A stretch of DNA of 22,465 bases from Bacteroidaceae bacterium (GCA_017561285.1 JAFZDG010000064.1:1-22465); one strand, 5' to 3'. Counted from the first letter of the stretch, positions 1 through 8,272 are shown. Notes: generated by a model from the sequence alone, not told the origin. Numbers and translations: made by a program.

Positions 1-255
1 AAGACGCTCTGCATCTACACCCTCTACCGAGTTGGGAGCTGAGGTGCTGAAAGTAACTTCACTAACAGGAGTCATCATTGTACCATCGGTTTTTACAACA
101 GCAAACTCCTCCGATTCATCAGTAAACAACATATAAGCTACATTGTTTACAGACACATAGTACTGATTGTCTGCGACAACGTACCACTCTTGTGCTGCTA
201 TGCGACCTACGCACATTACCATTACAGCACACAACAAAAGTAATTTTTTTGTCAT
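1..255 (-). CDS. Secreted protein of unknown function, N-terminal part only
   Basis: Reading leftward from an ATG at 255, the frame is open for 85 codons to the window edge, so the C-terminus is missing. The protein begins MTKKLLLLCAVMVMCVG and continues through an Ala-Ala-Gln site, a clear Sec signal peptide with likely cleavage after about residue 21. There is no lipobox cysteine at the end of the hydrophobic stretch. The mature part has short beta-type segments (WYVVADNQYYVSV, then a TDGT turn and VSEVTFS), a style common at the N-termini of secreted Bacteroidales proteins that carry an adhesion or C-terminal sorting region. I do not recognise a specific family and assign no function. The start is supported by the signal peptide and by a promoter-like pair 85-116 bases upstream. 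Confidence 0.75.
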   Translation of the reverse strand, partial: MTKKLLLLCAVMVMCVGRIAAQEWYVVADNQYYVSVNNVAYMLFTDESEEFAVVKTDGTMMTPVSEVTFSTSAPNSVEGVDAERL

Positions 256-339
256 AATTAATTAGTATTAAGTTGATTATAGTGTTTTTCTATATTTAAG
301 TATCACAATACCTTCTATTATTAGATGTACATTTAAGCA

Positions 340-371
340 CAAATGTTCAAAAACAAGCGTAAAAGTACAAA
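340..371 (-). promoter_or_regulatory. Candidate promoter for the leftmost secreted protein
   Basis: On the minus strand there is TTTG (368-371), a 20-base spacer, then AACATTTG (340-347). This matches the Bacteroidetes -33 TTTG and -7 TAnnTTTG pattern except for the first base of the -7 box. It would give a leader of about 75 bases. The rest of 256-448 is AT-rich and shows nothing else convincing. Confidence 0.45.
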
Positions 372-448
372 AAAATAAAATACTACATAGTATAACAATA
401 TTATTAAATGTTATCACTCCTTATTTTTTAACAATTGTGATTATAACA

Positions 449-482
449 CAAGAAAGGATACGACATTACGCATCCTTTCTTG
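449..482 (-). terminator. Hairpin at the end of the argS-cysS cluster
   Basis: An 11-bp perfect stem (449-459 with 472-482) can extend inward by three more pairs, one a wobble, leaving a 6-base loop. It begins 18 bases past the cysS stop codon in the direction of transcription. There is no strong U-tract after it on the minus strand, so it may be a terminator or only a 3'-end stabilising hairpin. Confidence 0.5.
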
Positions 483-500
483 CATCTTATTTACTGTTTT

Positions 501-1973
501 TTATTTCAACTTCCACTCTGTACCCTCTTTGGTATCTTTCAACTCGAAACCAATCTCGCCCAATCGATCGCGAATAAGGTCACTGGTAGCCCAATCTTTG
601 CGAGCTTTGGCTTCACGACGCATTTCGAGGAGCAGGTCTATTGCTTTGGCATATGCCTCATTGCCACCTTCGTTGGCTTGCTTACTCTCTACAAGGCCCA
701 AAATATCGAACATAAACATTCGCATCGTTTCACGCAACTCATCGAGATCGGCTTGCGACAATGTAGCATTACCGGCCAATACGGTGTTGATGATGCGCAC
801 ACCATCGAAGAGGTGCGATATAACAATAGGTGTAGAGAGGTCATCGTTCATTGCCTCATAGCACTTGGCACGCAACTCTTTTACATCAACAGATGAGGTC
901 TCGGCCGGTACAATCTTTGCCAAATTGGCCCATCCTTCCATCAAGCGGTTATATGCTTTCTCCGATGCTTGCAACGCCTCATTGCTGAAATCGACAGTAC
1001 TGCGATAGTGGGCTTGCAAGATAAAGAAGCGAATGGTCATAGGCGAGTAGGCTTGTTGCAACAACGCATGGTTGCCGGTAAAGAATTCGTCAAGCGTAAT
1101 GAAGTTACCAAGCGATTTGCCCATCTTTTGACCATTGATGGTAATCATATTGTTGTGCATCCAATAGCGTACGGTTTCGTGACCTTGAGCTGCTACCGAT
1201 TGTGCAATTTCGCACTCGTGGTGAGGGAAAAGCAAGTCCATACCACCACCATGTATATCAAACTCTTCGCCAAGATACTTAGTACCCATAGCCGAGCATT
1301 CGAGGTGCCATCCGGGGAAGCCATCGCTCCAGGGCGAAGGCCAGCGCATAATATGTTCGGGAGCTGCTTTTTTCCACAATGCAAAGTCGAACGAACGACG
1401 CTTTTCGCTCTGACCATCCAGGTCGCGAGTTGTGTTGAGCAACTCTTCGATATTACGTCCCGACAACTTTCCATAGTGATGGTCGGCATTGTATTTCTCT
1501 ACGTCAAAATAGACCGATCCTTCGCTCTCATAAGCATAGCCGGCATCAAAAATTTTCTTGATATACTCTATTTGCTCAATGATATGGCCCGAGGCATGGG
1601 GTTCGATACTGGGAGGCAATACATTGAGCGCCTCCATTGCCTTGTGATAGCGGTTGAGATAGTGTTGCACAACCTCCATAGGCTCCAAGCGTTCCAATCG
1701 TGCTTTCTTGGCAATTTTATCCTCGCCTTCATCGGCATCGTGCTCCAAGTGGCCCACATCGGTGATATTGCGTACATAACGTACCTTGTAGCCCAGATGG
1801 GTGAGATAACGAAACAAAATATCGAATGTAATGGCCGGACGTGCGTGTCCCAAGTGACCATCGCCATATACCGTAGGACCGCACACATACATACCTACGT
1901 GAGGTGCATTTAGCGGTACAAATGGTACTTTGTTACGCTTGAGCGTATTGTATATAAACAAAGGATTTTCCAT
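501..1973 (-). CDS. cysS: Cysteinyl-tRNA synthetase
   Basis: This cytoplasmic class I synthetase charges tRNA(Cys) with cysteine using ATP. At 490 residues it is close to the usual family length of about 460-500. The HIGH motif is HLGH at residues 40-43, preceded by CGPTVYGDG. The zinc ligands expected for the family are all visible: Cys31, Cys226 (WHLECSAMG), His251 and Glu255 (HHECEIAQS). The KMSKS loop reads KMGKS at 283-287, a variant I believe is normal in Bacteroidetes rather than a defect. The C-terminal helical anticodon-binding part and a DRLGEIGFEL-type end are present, so the gene appears intact. It is the last gene of a four-gene minus-strand cluster, 15 bases after the upstream TlpA-like gene, and is followed by a hairpin. 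The start is the ATG at 1973, giving the usual N-terminus before the Cys31 motif. Confidence 0.97.
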   Translation of the reverse strand: MENPLFIYNTLKRNKVPFVPLNAPHVGMYVCGPTVYGDGHLGHARPAITFDILFRYLTHLGYKVRYVRNITDVGHLEHDADEGEDKIAKKARLERLEPMEVVQHYLNRYHKAMEALNVLPPSIEPHASGHIIEQIEYIKKIFDAGYAYESEGSVYFDVEKYNADHHYGKLSGRNIEELLNTTRDLDGQSEKRRSFDFALWKKAAPEHIMRWPSPWSDGFPGWHLECSAMGTKYLGEEFDIHGGGMDLLFPHHECEIAQSVAAQGHETVRYWMHNNMITINGQKMGKSLGNFITLDEFFTGNHALLQQAYSPMTIRFFILQAHYRSTVDFSNEALQASEKAYNRLMEGWANLAKIVPAETSSVDVKELRAKCYEAMNDDLSTPIVISHLFDGVRIINTVLAGNATLSQADLDELRETMRMFMFDILGLVESKQANEGGNEAYAKAIDLLLEMRREAKARKDWATSDLIRDRLGEIGFELKDTKEGTEWKLK

Positions 1974-1988
1974 CTTATATTGTTGTTA

Positions 1989-3119
1989 TTATTTGATTAT
2001 CATTTCTTTGACAGTGCGCAAAAAATCTTCATCGGGATAGCCTCGCTTGGCAATGGTGCCATCGGGCGCAAAAAGAATGAGATGGGGAATACCACTCACA
2101 CCGTAGGTGTCGGCAGCGGGGCTGTTATCACTCAATATTTGCGGCCAAGGCATTTGCTCTTCCTCAATAGCACGCAAGCTATCTTTCACTTTATCGCGAG
2201 TGGCAAGGCCCAATATCACCAATCCTTTATCATTGCACTCATCGTAAAGGGCTTTCAACAAAGGCATTGATTTGCGACAAGGAGGACACCACGAAGCCCA
2301 GAAATCGGCCAACACATAGTTACCTTTACCCACATAGTCGCTCAACGAGACCTCGGTTCCATCTGTTTGTATTACCGTAAAGTCTTTAAAGGGCATACCT
2401 TCAGCAGTCTCTTTGAGTTTGATGCGGCGTTGCACGCGGCGGCTCACAACCGGATGTTCCAACACCACCTCACTCATAGCAGCCAGCATAGCATCTATGC
2501 GTTCATCGTCTTCACATTTTGCAAGGTAAGTATTGAGCATCACTGCACCTACAACATCATCGGTATGTGTCGACATCATTGTCTCCAATTGCTCTACAAA
2601 TGCGACATTTAACATATCGCGGTTGGCATAGTATGCATCGGTTGCTTCTTCGTCACTGAGTGTTTTATTCTCAATCAATAGCATAAGGCTATCGCTCAAC
2701 GATTTGACATTATGATCCAACGCCTTGCTTGCCTCATTGAAGGCAATAAAATCATCATTGAGAGGTGTACTTGCTGTCAACGCACTATTGTTGAGATCTA
2801 TATTCAGACGGCTACCCGGCTCGGCTATAAAGGTAAAATGTATGGTTGTATCGTTGAGGGTATATTGTACACCGGGTGCAACATTGGTAACATCTACAAT
2901 CATAGCGACATAGGCTGTATCGATGTTCTCCACAAACGTTACTTTGCCATCGGTTACCACAGCACTATCGACAACAACATTTGCCACCTTATCTACCCAG
3001 TAGAATTTACCTTCGGGCATATGATCTACAACAGCCTCTACCTTGCAGGTATTATCTACACCACAAGAGGCCAAGAGCATAGTTGCCAACGATGCGAAAA
3101 TAAGACTTTTACGCTTCAT
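1989..3119 (-). CDS. TlpA-like thioredoxin-fold lipoprotein (copy 1)
   Basis: This is a predicted periplasm-facing thiol-disulfide oxidoreductase of the AhpC/TSA-TlpA group, 376 residues long. The N-terminus has an SPII signal with lipobox LASC, lipid-anchored at Cys19. Residues ~25-110 form a beta-rich region like the DUF4369 domain of Bacteroidetes TlpA proteins, and ~120-235 is mostly helical. The thioredoxin domain covers ~240-376, with the active site WCPPC (Cys278, Cys281) and the cis-proline loop SGIPHL (Pro345). All redox residues are intact. The family reduces or isomerises disulfides in exported proteins or passes electrons to c-type cytochrome maturation; the substrate here is unknown. 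It lies 20 bases after a paralogue and 15 bases before cysS, so cotranscription with argS and cysS is likely. Confidence 0.9.
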   Translation of the reverse strand: MKRKSLIFASLATMLLASCGVDNTCKVEAVVDHMPEGKFYWVDKVANVVVDSAVVTDGKVTFVENIDTAYVAMIVDVTNVAPGVQYTLNDTTIHFTFIAEPGSRLNIDLNNSALTASTPLNDDFIAFNEASKALDHNVKSLSDSLMLLIENKTLSDEEATDAYYANRDMLNVAFVEQLETMMSTHTDDVVGAVMLNTYLAKCEDDERIDAMLAAMSEVVLEHPVVSRRVQRRIKLKETAEGMPFKDFTVIQTDGTEVSLSDYVGKGNYVLADFWASWCPPCRKSMPLLKALYDECNDKGLVILGLATRDKVKDSLRAIEEEQMPWPQILSDNSPAADTYGVSGIPHLILFAPDGTIAKRGYPDEDFLRTVKEMIIK

Positions 3120-3139
3120 AATGAGTATTTGCCGATATA

Positions 3140-4234
3140 TTACTGTTCGTTGTTGAATGCAGACTTAATAGTATCAAACAACTCATCGTTGGGCAATCCA
3201 CGAGCGATGATAGTACCGTCGGGCGCAAAGAAAATGAGGTGAGGGATACCGGTGATGCCATAGAGATTGGTAGGAATCTCTTGAGCATTGATAATTTGAG
3301 GCCAGGGCATTTTTTCTTCTTCAATAGCCTTGATGGTATTGGCCGGTTCATCCCATACAGCTACACCCAAAACATCGAGACCTTTTGCATTGTACTCGTT
3401 GTACAACTCAATGAGGCCGGGAATAGACTTGCGACAAGGAGCACACCACGATGCCCAGAAATCGACCAATACATACTTGCCCTTGCCAACATAATCGCTC
3501 AACGAAACAACTGTACCATTTTCTTGCTCAATGGTGAAATCAACAAATTGAGCACCCACAGCAGTAGCTTTCAGCATATTACGCGACTCAACAATGGCAG
3601 CAATATTGGGGCTGGTAAGTACAACCTCACCCATATTCTCCAAGATTGCATCTATCTTCTCATCCTCAGCACCGGTCGAGATGTATGTTTCGAGCAACAT
3701 AATACCCAATACATCGTTGGTGTGGATAGAAAGGAGATTTTCCATTACTTCGATAACAGGTTGGTCAATACCCTCTATCTTTTCCATGAAAATGGGTTGT
3801 GCCTCTTCCATTGTAAGAGCTCCACCTTGAATCAAAGCCATAAGACTGTCGCTGATGGCCATATAGCGGGCATTGAGCTGGTTGTAGCTGGCAAAGAACA
3901 AGCCAAAATCGCTGTTCATCTTATTGGCCTTTACAAACTCTTGTGTGTTGAGATTGATTGTCACATCACAACCGGGCTCTACGATGACGGGCATATTAGC
4001 CTCCATATTGGCCACCATAGCCATATAGCTTGAATCGGCAGTACCGGCAAAGCTAAACTCTCCGTTGAGAATGAGGGTTGTATCTATAGGAGTACTATCA
4101 TAGTAACTCATAAGATAGATTTCGGTACTATCGGGAGCACCTTCTATAGTACCCGATATTTTGTAACTGTTGTTATTACAAGCTACCAATACGATGCTCA
4201 TAACGAGCATTGCAAGAAAAAGATTTTTTTTCAT
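3140..4234 (-). CDS. TlpA-like thioredoxin-fold lipoprotein (copy 2)
   Basis: This 364-residue tandem paralogue of the next gene downstream has the same architecture: an SPII signal with lipobox LVAC (Cys19), a DUF4369-like beta region (ISGTIEGAPDSTEIYL, residues ~26-41, onward), a helical middle, and a C-terminal thioredoxin domain. The active site is WCAPC (Cys264, Cys267) and the cis-proline lies in TGIPHL (Pro331). The two copies share long matches around the active site (LSDYVGKG, DFWASWC, CRKS) and later (AIEEE, MPWPQI, GIPHL, FAPDGTI), but the N-terminal halves have diverged. Since one has PP and the other AP between the catalytic cysteines, their redox potentials and substrates may differ. 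It starts 34 bases after the argS stop. The likely role is envelope thiol chemistry; the partner is not evident from the sequence. Confidence 0.9.
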   Translation of the reverse strand: MKKNLFLAMLVMSIVLVACNNNSYKISGTIEGAPDSTEIYLMSYYDSTPIDTTLILNGEFSFAGTADSSYMAMVANMEANMPVIVEPGCDVTINLNTQEFVKANKMNSDFGLFFASYNQLNARYMAISDSLMALIQGGALTMEEAQPIFMEKIEGIDQPVIEVMENLLSIHTNDVLGIMLLETYISTGAEDEKIDAILENMGEVVLTSPNIAAIVESRNMLKATAVGAQFVDFTIEQENGTVVSLSDYVGKGKYVLVDFWASWCAPCRKSIPGLIELYNEYNAKGLDVLGVAVWDEPANTIKAIEEEKMPWPQIINAQEIPTNLYGITGIPHLIFFAPDGTIIARGLPNDELFDTIKSAFNNEQ

Positions 4235-4268
4235 ATCTCTTATTGTTATTAAATTTTACAAATTTCTA

Positions 4269-6062
4269 TTACATACGCTCAGGCACATCGATACCCAACA
4301 AGCTCATACCCGAGGCTATTACTTTGGCAACATTGGCCGACAACATCAAACGGAAAGCTCTAACAGCCTCATTCTCCTCGCGCAAAATAGAGAAGTCGTG
4401 ATAGAATTGGTTATACTCTTTCACAAGGTCATACACATAGTTGGCTATTTGCGCAGGACTATACAAGCGACCGGCCTCGGCAACTGCCGCAGGATAAGAG
4501 GCCAAACGTTGTATGAGGTCTATCTCTTTCTCCGAAGGCATAACAGCGTTCATATCCACTTGGCCATACTCTATACCGGCATCGGCAGCCTTGCGCATCA
4601 CCGAGCGGATGCGGGCATAGGTATATTGGATGAAAGGTCCTGTGTTGCCATTAAAATCGATACTTTCTTTGGGATTAAATGTCATATTCTTACGAGGATC
4701 GACTTTGAGTATAAAGTACTTGAGAGCGCCCATACCCACTATGCGCGAGATTTCGCAAGCCTCCTCTGCTGTACAGCCATCCAGTTTACCCAACTCGGCC
4801 GAGGTAGCACGTGCTGTTGCTTCCATCTCGTCCATCAAGTCATCGGCATCTACCACTGTACCTTCACGACTCTTCATCTTGCCTTCGGGCAACTCAACCA
4901 TACCATACGAGAAGTGTACAAGATCTTTACCCCATTTAAAGCCAAGCTTATCGAGCAAGATAGAGAGTACTTGGAAGTGATAGTTCTGCTCATTACCCAC
5001 TACATATATCATCTTGTCGATAGGATAATCTATAAAGCGCAATTTGGCAGTACCAATATCCTGTGTCATATACACCGATGTACCATCACCACGCAACAAC
5101 AATTTGTGATCCAAGCCCTCGCCGGTCAGGTCGGCCCACACCGAGCCATCTTCTTTGCGGTACATAATACCTTTTTCAAGACCTTCGAGTACTTTATCCT
5201 TACCCTCCAAGTATGTCTCGCTTTCGTAATAAATCTTGTCGAAATCTACACCCATACGGCGGTATGTTTCGTCAAATCCGGCATATACCCACTCGTTCAT
5301 CATACGCCATACACTGCGCACCTCCTCGTCACCGGCTTCCCAACGACGCAACATTTCACGCGCTTCGGCCATAAGGGGCGAAGCAGCCTCGGCCTCTTCT
5401 TTACTCTTACCCTCATCCATCAAGGCAGCCACTTCGGCTTTGAAATGCTTGTCGAAGAGTACATAGAAATCGCCAATCAAGTGGTCGCCTTTTTTACCGG
5501 CTGTTTCGGGAGTAATGGCATTGCCCCACTTTTGCCAAGCAAGCATCGACTTGCAGATGTGAATACCGCGGTCATTCACGATATTGGTCTTCACAACTCT
5601 ATTGCCATTGGCTTGCATAATGCGAGAAAGGCTATAACCCAACAAGTTGTTGCGCACGTGTCCCAAGTGCAAAGGCTTATTGGTATTGGGCGAAGAGTAC
5701 TCGATCATTACCAAAGGCGATTGATCGGTAGCCTCGGTAATACCAAAATGCTCATCACTATCGATGTTATGCAACAAGCCGGCCCAGAATGCCGGCGCAA
5801 TGACAAGATTTAAGAAACCTTTGATTACATTAAAACCGGCCACTGCAGGCTCGTTAGCAACCAAGTATTCACCAATCTCTTGCGCTGTAGCCTCAGGTGC
5901 TTTTTTCGATGCACGCAAGAACGGAAATACTACAACAGTGAGATTACCCTCAAACTCTTTCTTTGTTTTTTGCGGCATACAGTTATTTAGCTCTGCCTCT
6001 ATACCGTAGAGAGCCTTAACAGCCGATGCTGTTGCCGATGCTATAATTTGTTCTATCTTCAT
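4269..6062 (-). CDS. argS: Arginyl-tRNA synthetase
   Basis: This cytoplasmic class I synthetase attaches arginine to tRNA(Arg). At 597 residues it matches the usual Bacteroidetes length. The N-terminal Add1-type tRNA-binding domain spans ~1-110. The catalytic domain begins with EYSSPNTNKPLHLGHVRNN, which contains the HIGH motif HLGH (132-135). The KMSKS-equivalent loop is EGKMKSREGT around 393-402, the normal form in this phylum. The C-terminal DALR-type helical domain includes YARIRSVMRKA and the typical LGIDVPERM end. It is the first gene of the minus-strand argS-TlpA-TlpA-cysS cluster. A -7 box 26 bases upstream of the ATG implies a leader of roughly 20 bases, too short for a T-box or other aminoacid-sensing riboswitch. 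The gene appears complete. Confidence 0.97.
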   Translation of the reverse strand: MKIEQIIASATASAVKALYGIEAELNNCMPQKTKKEFEGNLTVVVFPFLRASKKAPEATAQEIGEYLVANEPAVAGFNVIKGFLNLVIAPAFWAGLLHNIDSDEHFGITEATDQSPLVMIEYSSPNTNKPLHLGHVRNNLLGYSLSRIMQANGNRVVKTNIVNDRGIHICKSMLAWQKWGNAITPETAGKKGDHLIGDFYVLFDKHFKAEVAALMDEGKSKEEAEAASPLMAEAREMLRRWEAGDEEVRSVWRMMNEWVYAGFDETYRRMGVDFDKIYYESETYLEGKDKVLEGLEKGIMYRKEDGSVWADLTGEGLDHKLLLRGDGTSVYMTQDIGTAKLRFIDYPIDKMIYVVGNEQNYHFQVLSILLDKLGFKWGKDLVHFSYGMVELPEGKMKSREGTVVDADDLMDEMEATARATSAELGKLDGCTAEEACEISRIVGMGALKYFILKVDPRKNMTFNPKESIDFNGNTGPFIQYTYARIRSVMRKAADAGIEYGQVDMNAVMPSEKEIDLIQRLASYPAAVAEAGRLYSPAQIANYVYDLVKEYNQFYHDFSILREENEAVRAFRLMLSANVAKVIASGMSLLGIDVPERM

Positions 6063-6087
6063 ACTTCTATTATATATAATAAGCGTG

Positions 6088-6095
6088 CAAAGATA
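6088..6095 (-). promoter_or_regulatory. -7 box of the argS cluster promoter
   Basis: The minus strand reads TATCTTTG, a full match to the Bacteroidetes -7 consensus, 26 bases before the argS ATG. I see no TTTG at the expected -33 distance. An AT-rich 12-base palindrome lies at 6103-6114. Confidence 0.55.
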
Positions 6096-6207
6096 AGCAA
6101 TTTATATCGATATATATCCTTGCACAGACATAAAATAACATATAATCCATACAATATTTCATAAATAAGCCTATTTTACACCCTCCACTATCAAATGGTG
6201 CGGAATA

Positions 6208-6257
6208 AAAATAAGTTGACTTATTTTGTTCTCCTCTCGTTTGTCGTTATCTTTGCA
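6208..6257 (+). promoter_or_regulatory. Promoter block of the glycosyltransferase gene, copy A of a shared element
   Basis: The block contains a perfect -33 TTTG (6225-6228), a 19-base spacer and a -7 TATCTTTG (6248-6255), putting the transcript start near 6262, about 20 bases before the ATG at 6281. Upstream, and overlapping the -33 box, is a 9-bp inverted repeat (AAAATAAGT, 2 bases, ACTTATTTT; 6208-6227). Outside the two- to three-base spacer of that repeat, 45 of 48 bases match the minus-strand promoter of the YfhO gene at 19871-19921. Confidence 0.8.
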
Positions 6258-6280
6258 ACAAATATTCATCACACTTGTTT

Positions 6281-7417
6281 ATGAAAATACTTGTAATTGG
6301 AGAGAACTCGGCCATACCTCAGCGATTATATAGCGAATTGGCTCAACACGCCACTGTCGATTGGCTGATTGATTCCGATGATACAAAAAATCTGACCGAT
6401 AAAGGCTTCAACAAAATATATGCGCACCCCTTAACACCCAATCAAAGAAAGTACTACCGCCGCCTCTATCGCGGCTGGGGTATCATCGCCGTTGCACAAT
6501 GGTGGAGCTACAAAGCATCGAAAATAGTAGATAAGGACTACGATGCTATTGTTGCCATTATATCCAGCCCCTACATATTGCCTTTGGTATGCGGTTCTCG
6601 CCTATCGAAACAGCTCAATTGCAAATTGGCCGTTTATACAGTCGATGCCATACCCGGCCCGGGCGGTTGGGCCAGCCGATCGTGGTATCATAAGCAATTG
6701 CGGGTAATGAAGAAGTACTTGCCTTCGGCGCACTACCTTGCTGCAGCAAGCCGACAAATGCTGCAATTTCAACTTACCACGTTTAAGCACAAAGAGGGGC
6801 TGCGCAGCAATGTTTTGCACACACCCTCTACCAATGAATCATACCAACTACCCATTGCCCAAGAAAATATCTTCCTTTTCACCGGTTCTATCTATGGTAT
6901 GCGCAGTCCCATCAATTTATTCAAGGCATTCCAAATGCTCCTCAAGGAAAAACCCGATACACGCATTGTCTTTGTGGGCGAAATGCTCTACCTCGACTCG
7001 ATGAAGAAGATTCTGACCGAAGAGGAGTGTAAACAAATAGACATAGAACCCTATACATCCAATCTCGAACCCTACTATCGCCAAGCGAAAGTATTGTTGG
7101 ACATAGATGCCAATCTCGATGAAGATCCATTCTTGTCGAGCAAAATCACCAACTACATCAAGGCCAATCGCATCATTTTGTGCGAAACCGGTCGCAAAAC
7201 ACCTTCGCGCGAAATTTTTGCCGGTTACAAAACGATTATACAATGCGACCACAGTGTCGATAGCATCTATAACGGTATGATACAAGCGCTTGAATTGGCG
7301 GCTACCGAACAAGACTATTCGGAGCGAGAACCTTTGATTGAGATGTTCTCGACACCCCATGTATGCTCGATACTGTGGAACGACCTGCAGGAGATTTGCT
7401 CAACGACACAACAATAG
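6281..7417 (+). CDS. Glycosyltransferase, GT-B fold (family 4/1-like)
   Basis: The 378-residue protein has no signal peptide and no clear membrane segment. The N-terminal Rossmann half starts MKILVIGENSAIPQRL. The C-terminal nucleotide-sugar-binding half starts near IFLFTGSIYGMRSPINLFKAF (~197-217), continues with TRIVFVGE (~227-234), and has the donor-site region DPFLSSKITNYIKANR (~282-297), followed by ILCETGRKTPSREIF (~299-313). This layout fits GT4/GT1 enzymes that add sugars to lipopolysaccharide, capsule or protein glycans on the cytoplasmic side of the membrane. The usual E-x7-E motif is not obvious, so donor and acceptor cannot be named. An in-frame TTG at 6275 would add two residues, but the ATG at 6281 is preferred. 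It stands alone between argS (divergent) and the rhomboid operon and has its own strong promoter. Confidence 0.75.
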   Translation: MKILVIGENSAIPQRLYSELAQHATVDWLIDSDDTKNLTDKGFNKIYAHPLTPNQRKYYRRLYRGWGIIAVAQWWSYKASKIVDKDYDAIVAIISSPYILPLVCGSRLSKQLNCKLAVYTVDAIPGPGGWASRSWYHKQLRVMKKYLPSAHYLAAASRQMLQFQLTTFKHKEGLRSNVLHTPSTNESYQLPIAQENIFLFTGSIYGMRSPINLFKAFQMLLKEKPDTRIVFVGEMLYLDSMKKILTEEECKQIDIEPYTSNLEPYYRQAKVLLDIDANLDEDPFLSSKITNYIKANRIILCETGRKTPSREIFAGYKTIIQCDHSVDSIYNGMIQALELAATEQDYSEREPLIEMFSTPHVCSILWNDLQEICSTTQQ

Positions 7418-7505
7418 ACCTCTTAATTTTAACAAATTTATCACTGTATAGCAGTTATTTTTATTAATATAACATACTATCGCACGCCGAGTGACAATTA
7501 TTCAC

Positions 7506-7513
7506 TACCTTTG
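7506..7513 (+). promoter_or_regulatory. -7 box of the rhomboid operon promoter
   Basis: TACCTTTG matches the TAnnTTTG consensus and lies 60 bases before the first rhomboid ATG. No TTTG is found at the -33 position, so this is a partial match. The rest of 7418-7573 is AT-rich with no convincing terminator for the glycosyltransferase. Confidence 0.45.
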
Positions 7514-7573
7514 TCGCGCTTTATCAAAGCACAAGATAATACTCTATTTTACAACCATATACCGTAAATAACT

Positions 7574-8272
7574 ATGCGTTCATATTTCAACTCAATCCCT
7601 CCGGTCACAAAGAACCTGCTCATCATCAACCTATTGCTATGGTTTGCCACATTGGTCATTGGCACCAACCCCGCTACCGGCAGCTACCGCTTGGTCGACT
7701 GGATGGGACTACACGCTTTTGGTGCAGGCCAATTCAATGTAGCCCAACTCATTACCTATATGTTCTTGCACGATCCATCATCGTTCTCGCACGTATTTTT
7801 CAATATGTTCTCGGTCTATATGTTTGGTCGCACGCTCGAACAAGTATGGGGTAGCAAGCGATTCTTGTTTTACTACATAACCACCGGTATGGGAGCCGGC
7901 ATTATACAAGAGTTGGCTTGGTATATAGAGTTTGGCGGTCAAATAACACAAATAGCAGATGCCTACGGATGGGAACAAGCATCAATTGCGCTGAACGGAC
8001 TGGTTACAATAGGAGCTTCGGGAGCTGTGTTCGGCATCTTGTTGGCATTCGGAATGCTCTTTCCCAATGTTCCACTCTACCTAATGTTTATTCCCGTTCC
8101 CATCAAAGCCAAGTGGTTTGTTTTGGGATACGGCCTCATCGAGCTCTTCTTAGGTATCAGCGCATCGAGCGATGGCATTGCTCACTTTGCTCATCTTGGT
8201 GGTATGTTGGTGGGCATATTACTCATACTTTATTGGCGCAAGAAAGGAATAGGAAATGGCGGGTATTATTGA
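7574..8272 (+). CDS. Rhomboid family intramembrane serine protease (first of a pair)
   Basis: This 232-residue polytopic inner-membrane protease cleaves substrates within or next to their transmembrane segments. About six membrane helices are visible. The family motifs are intact: HVFFN (His73 to Asn77, oxyanion-side HxxxN), GASGAVFG with catalytic Ser149, and AHFAHLGG with catalytic His207 (or the adjacent His204). The WGSKRFLFYY segment after helix 2 fits the L1/L2 region of bacterial rhomboids. It is the first gene of a three-gene operon and overlaps the next by 17 bases. The substrate is unknown; in related bacteria rhomboids act in membrane-protein quality control and shedding. The start is supported by MRSYFNSIPPVTKNLL, a short cytoplasmic lead into helix 1. 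Confidence 0.93.
   Translation: MRSYFNSIPPVTKNLLIINLLLWFATLVIGTNPATGSYRLVDWMGLHAFGAGQFNVAQLITYMFLHDPSSFSHVFFNMFSVYMFGRTLEQVWGSKRFLFYYITTGMGAGIIQELAWYIEFGGQITQIADAYGWEQASIALNGLVTIGASGAVFGILLAFGMLFPNVPLYLMFIPVPIKAKWFVLGYGLIELFLGISASSDGIAHFAHLGGMLVGILLILYWRKKGIGNGGYY

Noticed and set aside
1113..1127. KMGKS instead of KMSKS in cysteinyl-tRNA synthetase, as a possible defect
   Set aside because: I believe this variant is normal in Bacteroidetes; the lysines and the rest of the enzyme are intact.
969..1913. Plus-strand open frame opposite cysS (314 codons)
   Set aside because: It is antisense to cysS, has no domain signal or promoter, and its composition is typical of a shadow frame.
4170..5813. 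Long open frame on the plus strand opposite argS (547 codons)
   Set aside because: It is antisense to a clear synthetase gene, has no recognisable motif and an odd composition (many His, Thr, Ile), and is a by-product of argS codon use.
6063..6100. T-box or other tRNA-sensing leader in front of argS
   Set aside because: The -7 box leaves a leader of only about 20 bases, with no room for such a structure.
6103..6114. Palindrome TATATCGATATA near the argS promoter as an operator
   Set aside because: It is short, purely AT apart from the central CG, and in an AT-rich gap, so chance is likely.
7491..7505. GTGA/TCAC mini-inverted repeat as terminator of the glycosyltransferase gene
   Set aside because: Only four pairs and no T-run; too weak to call.
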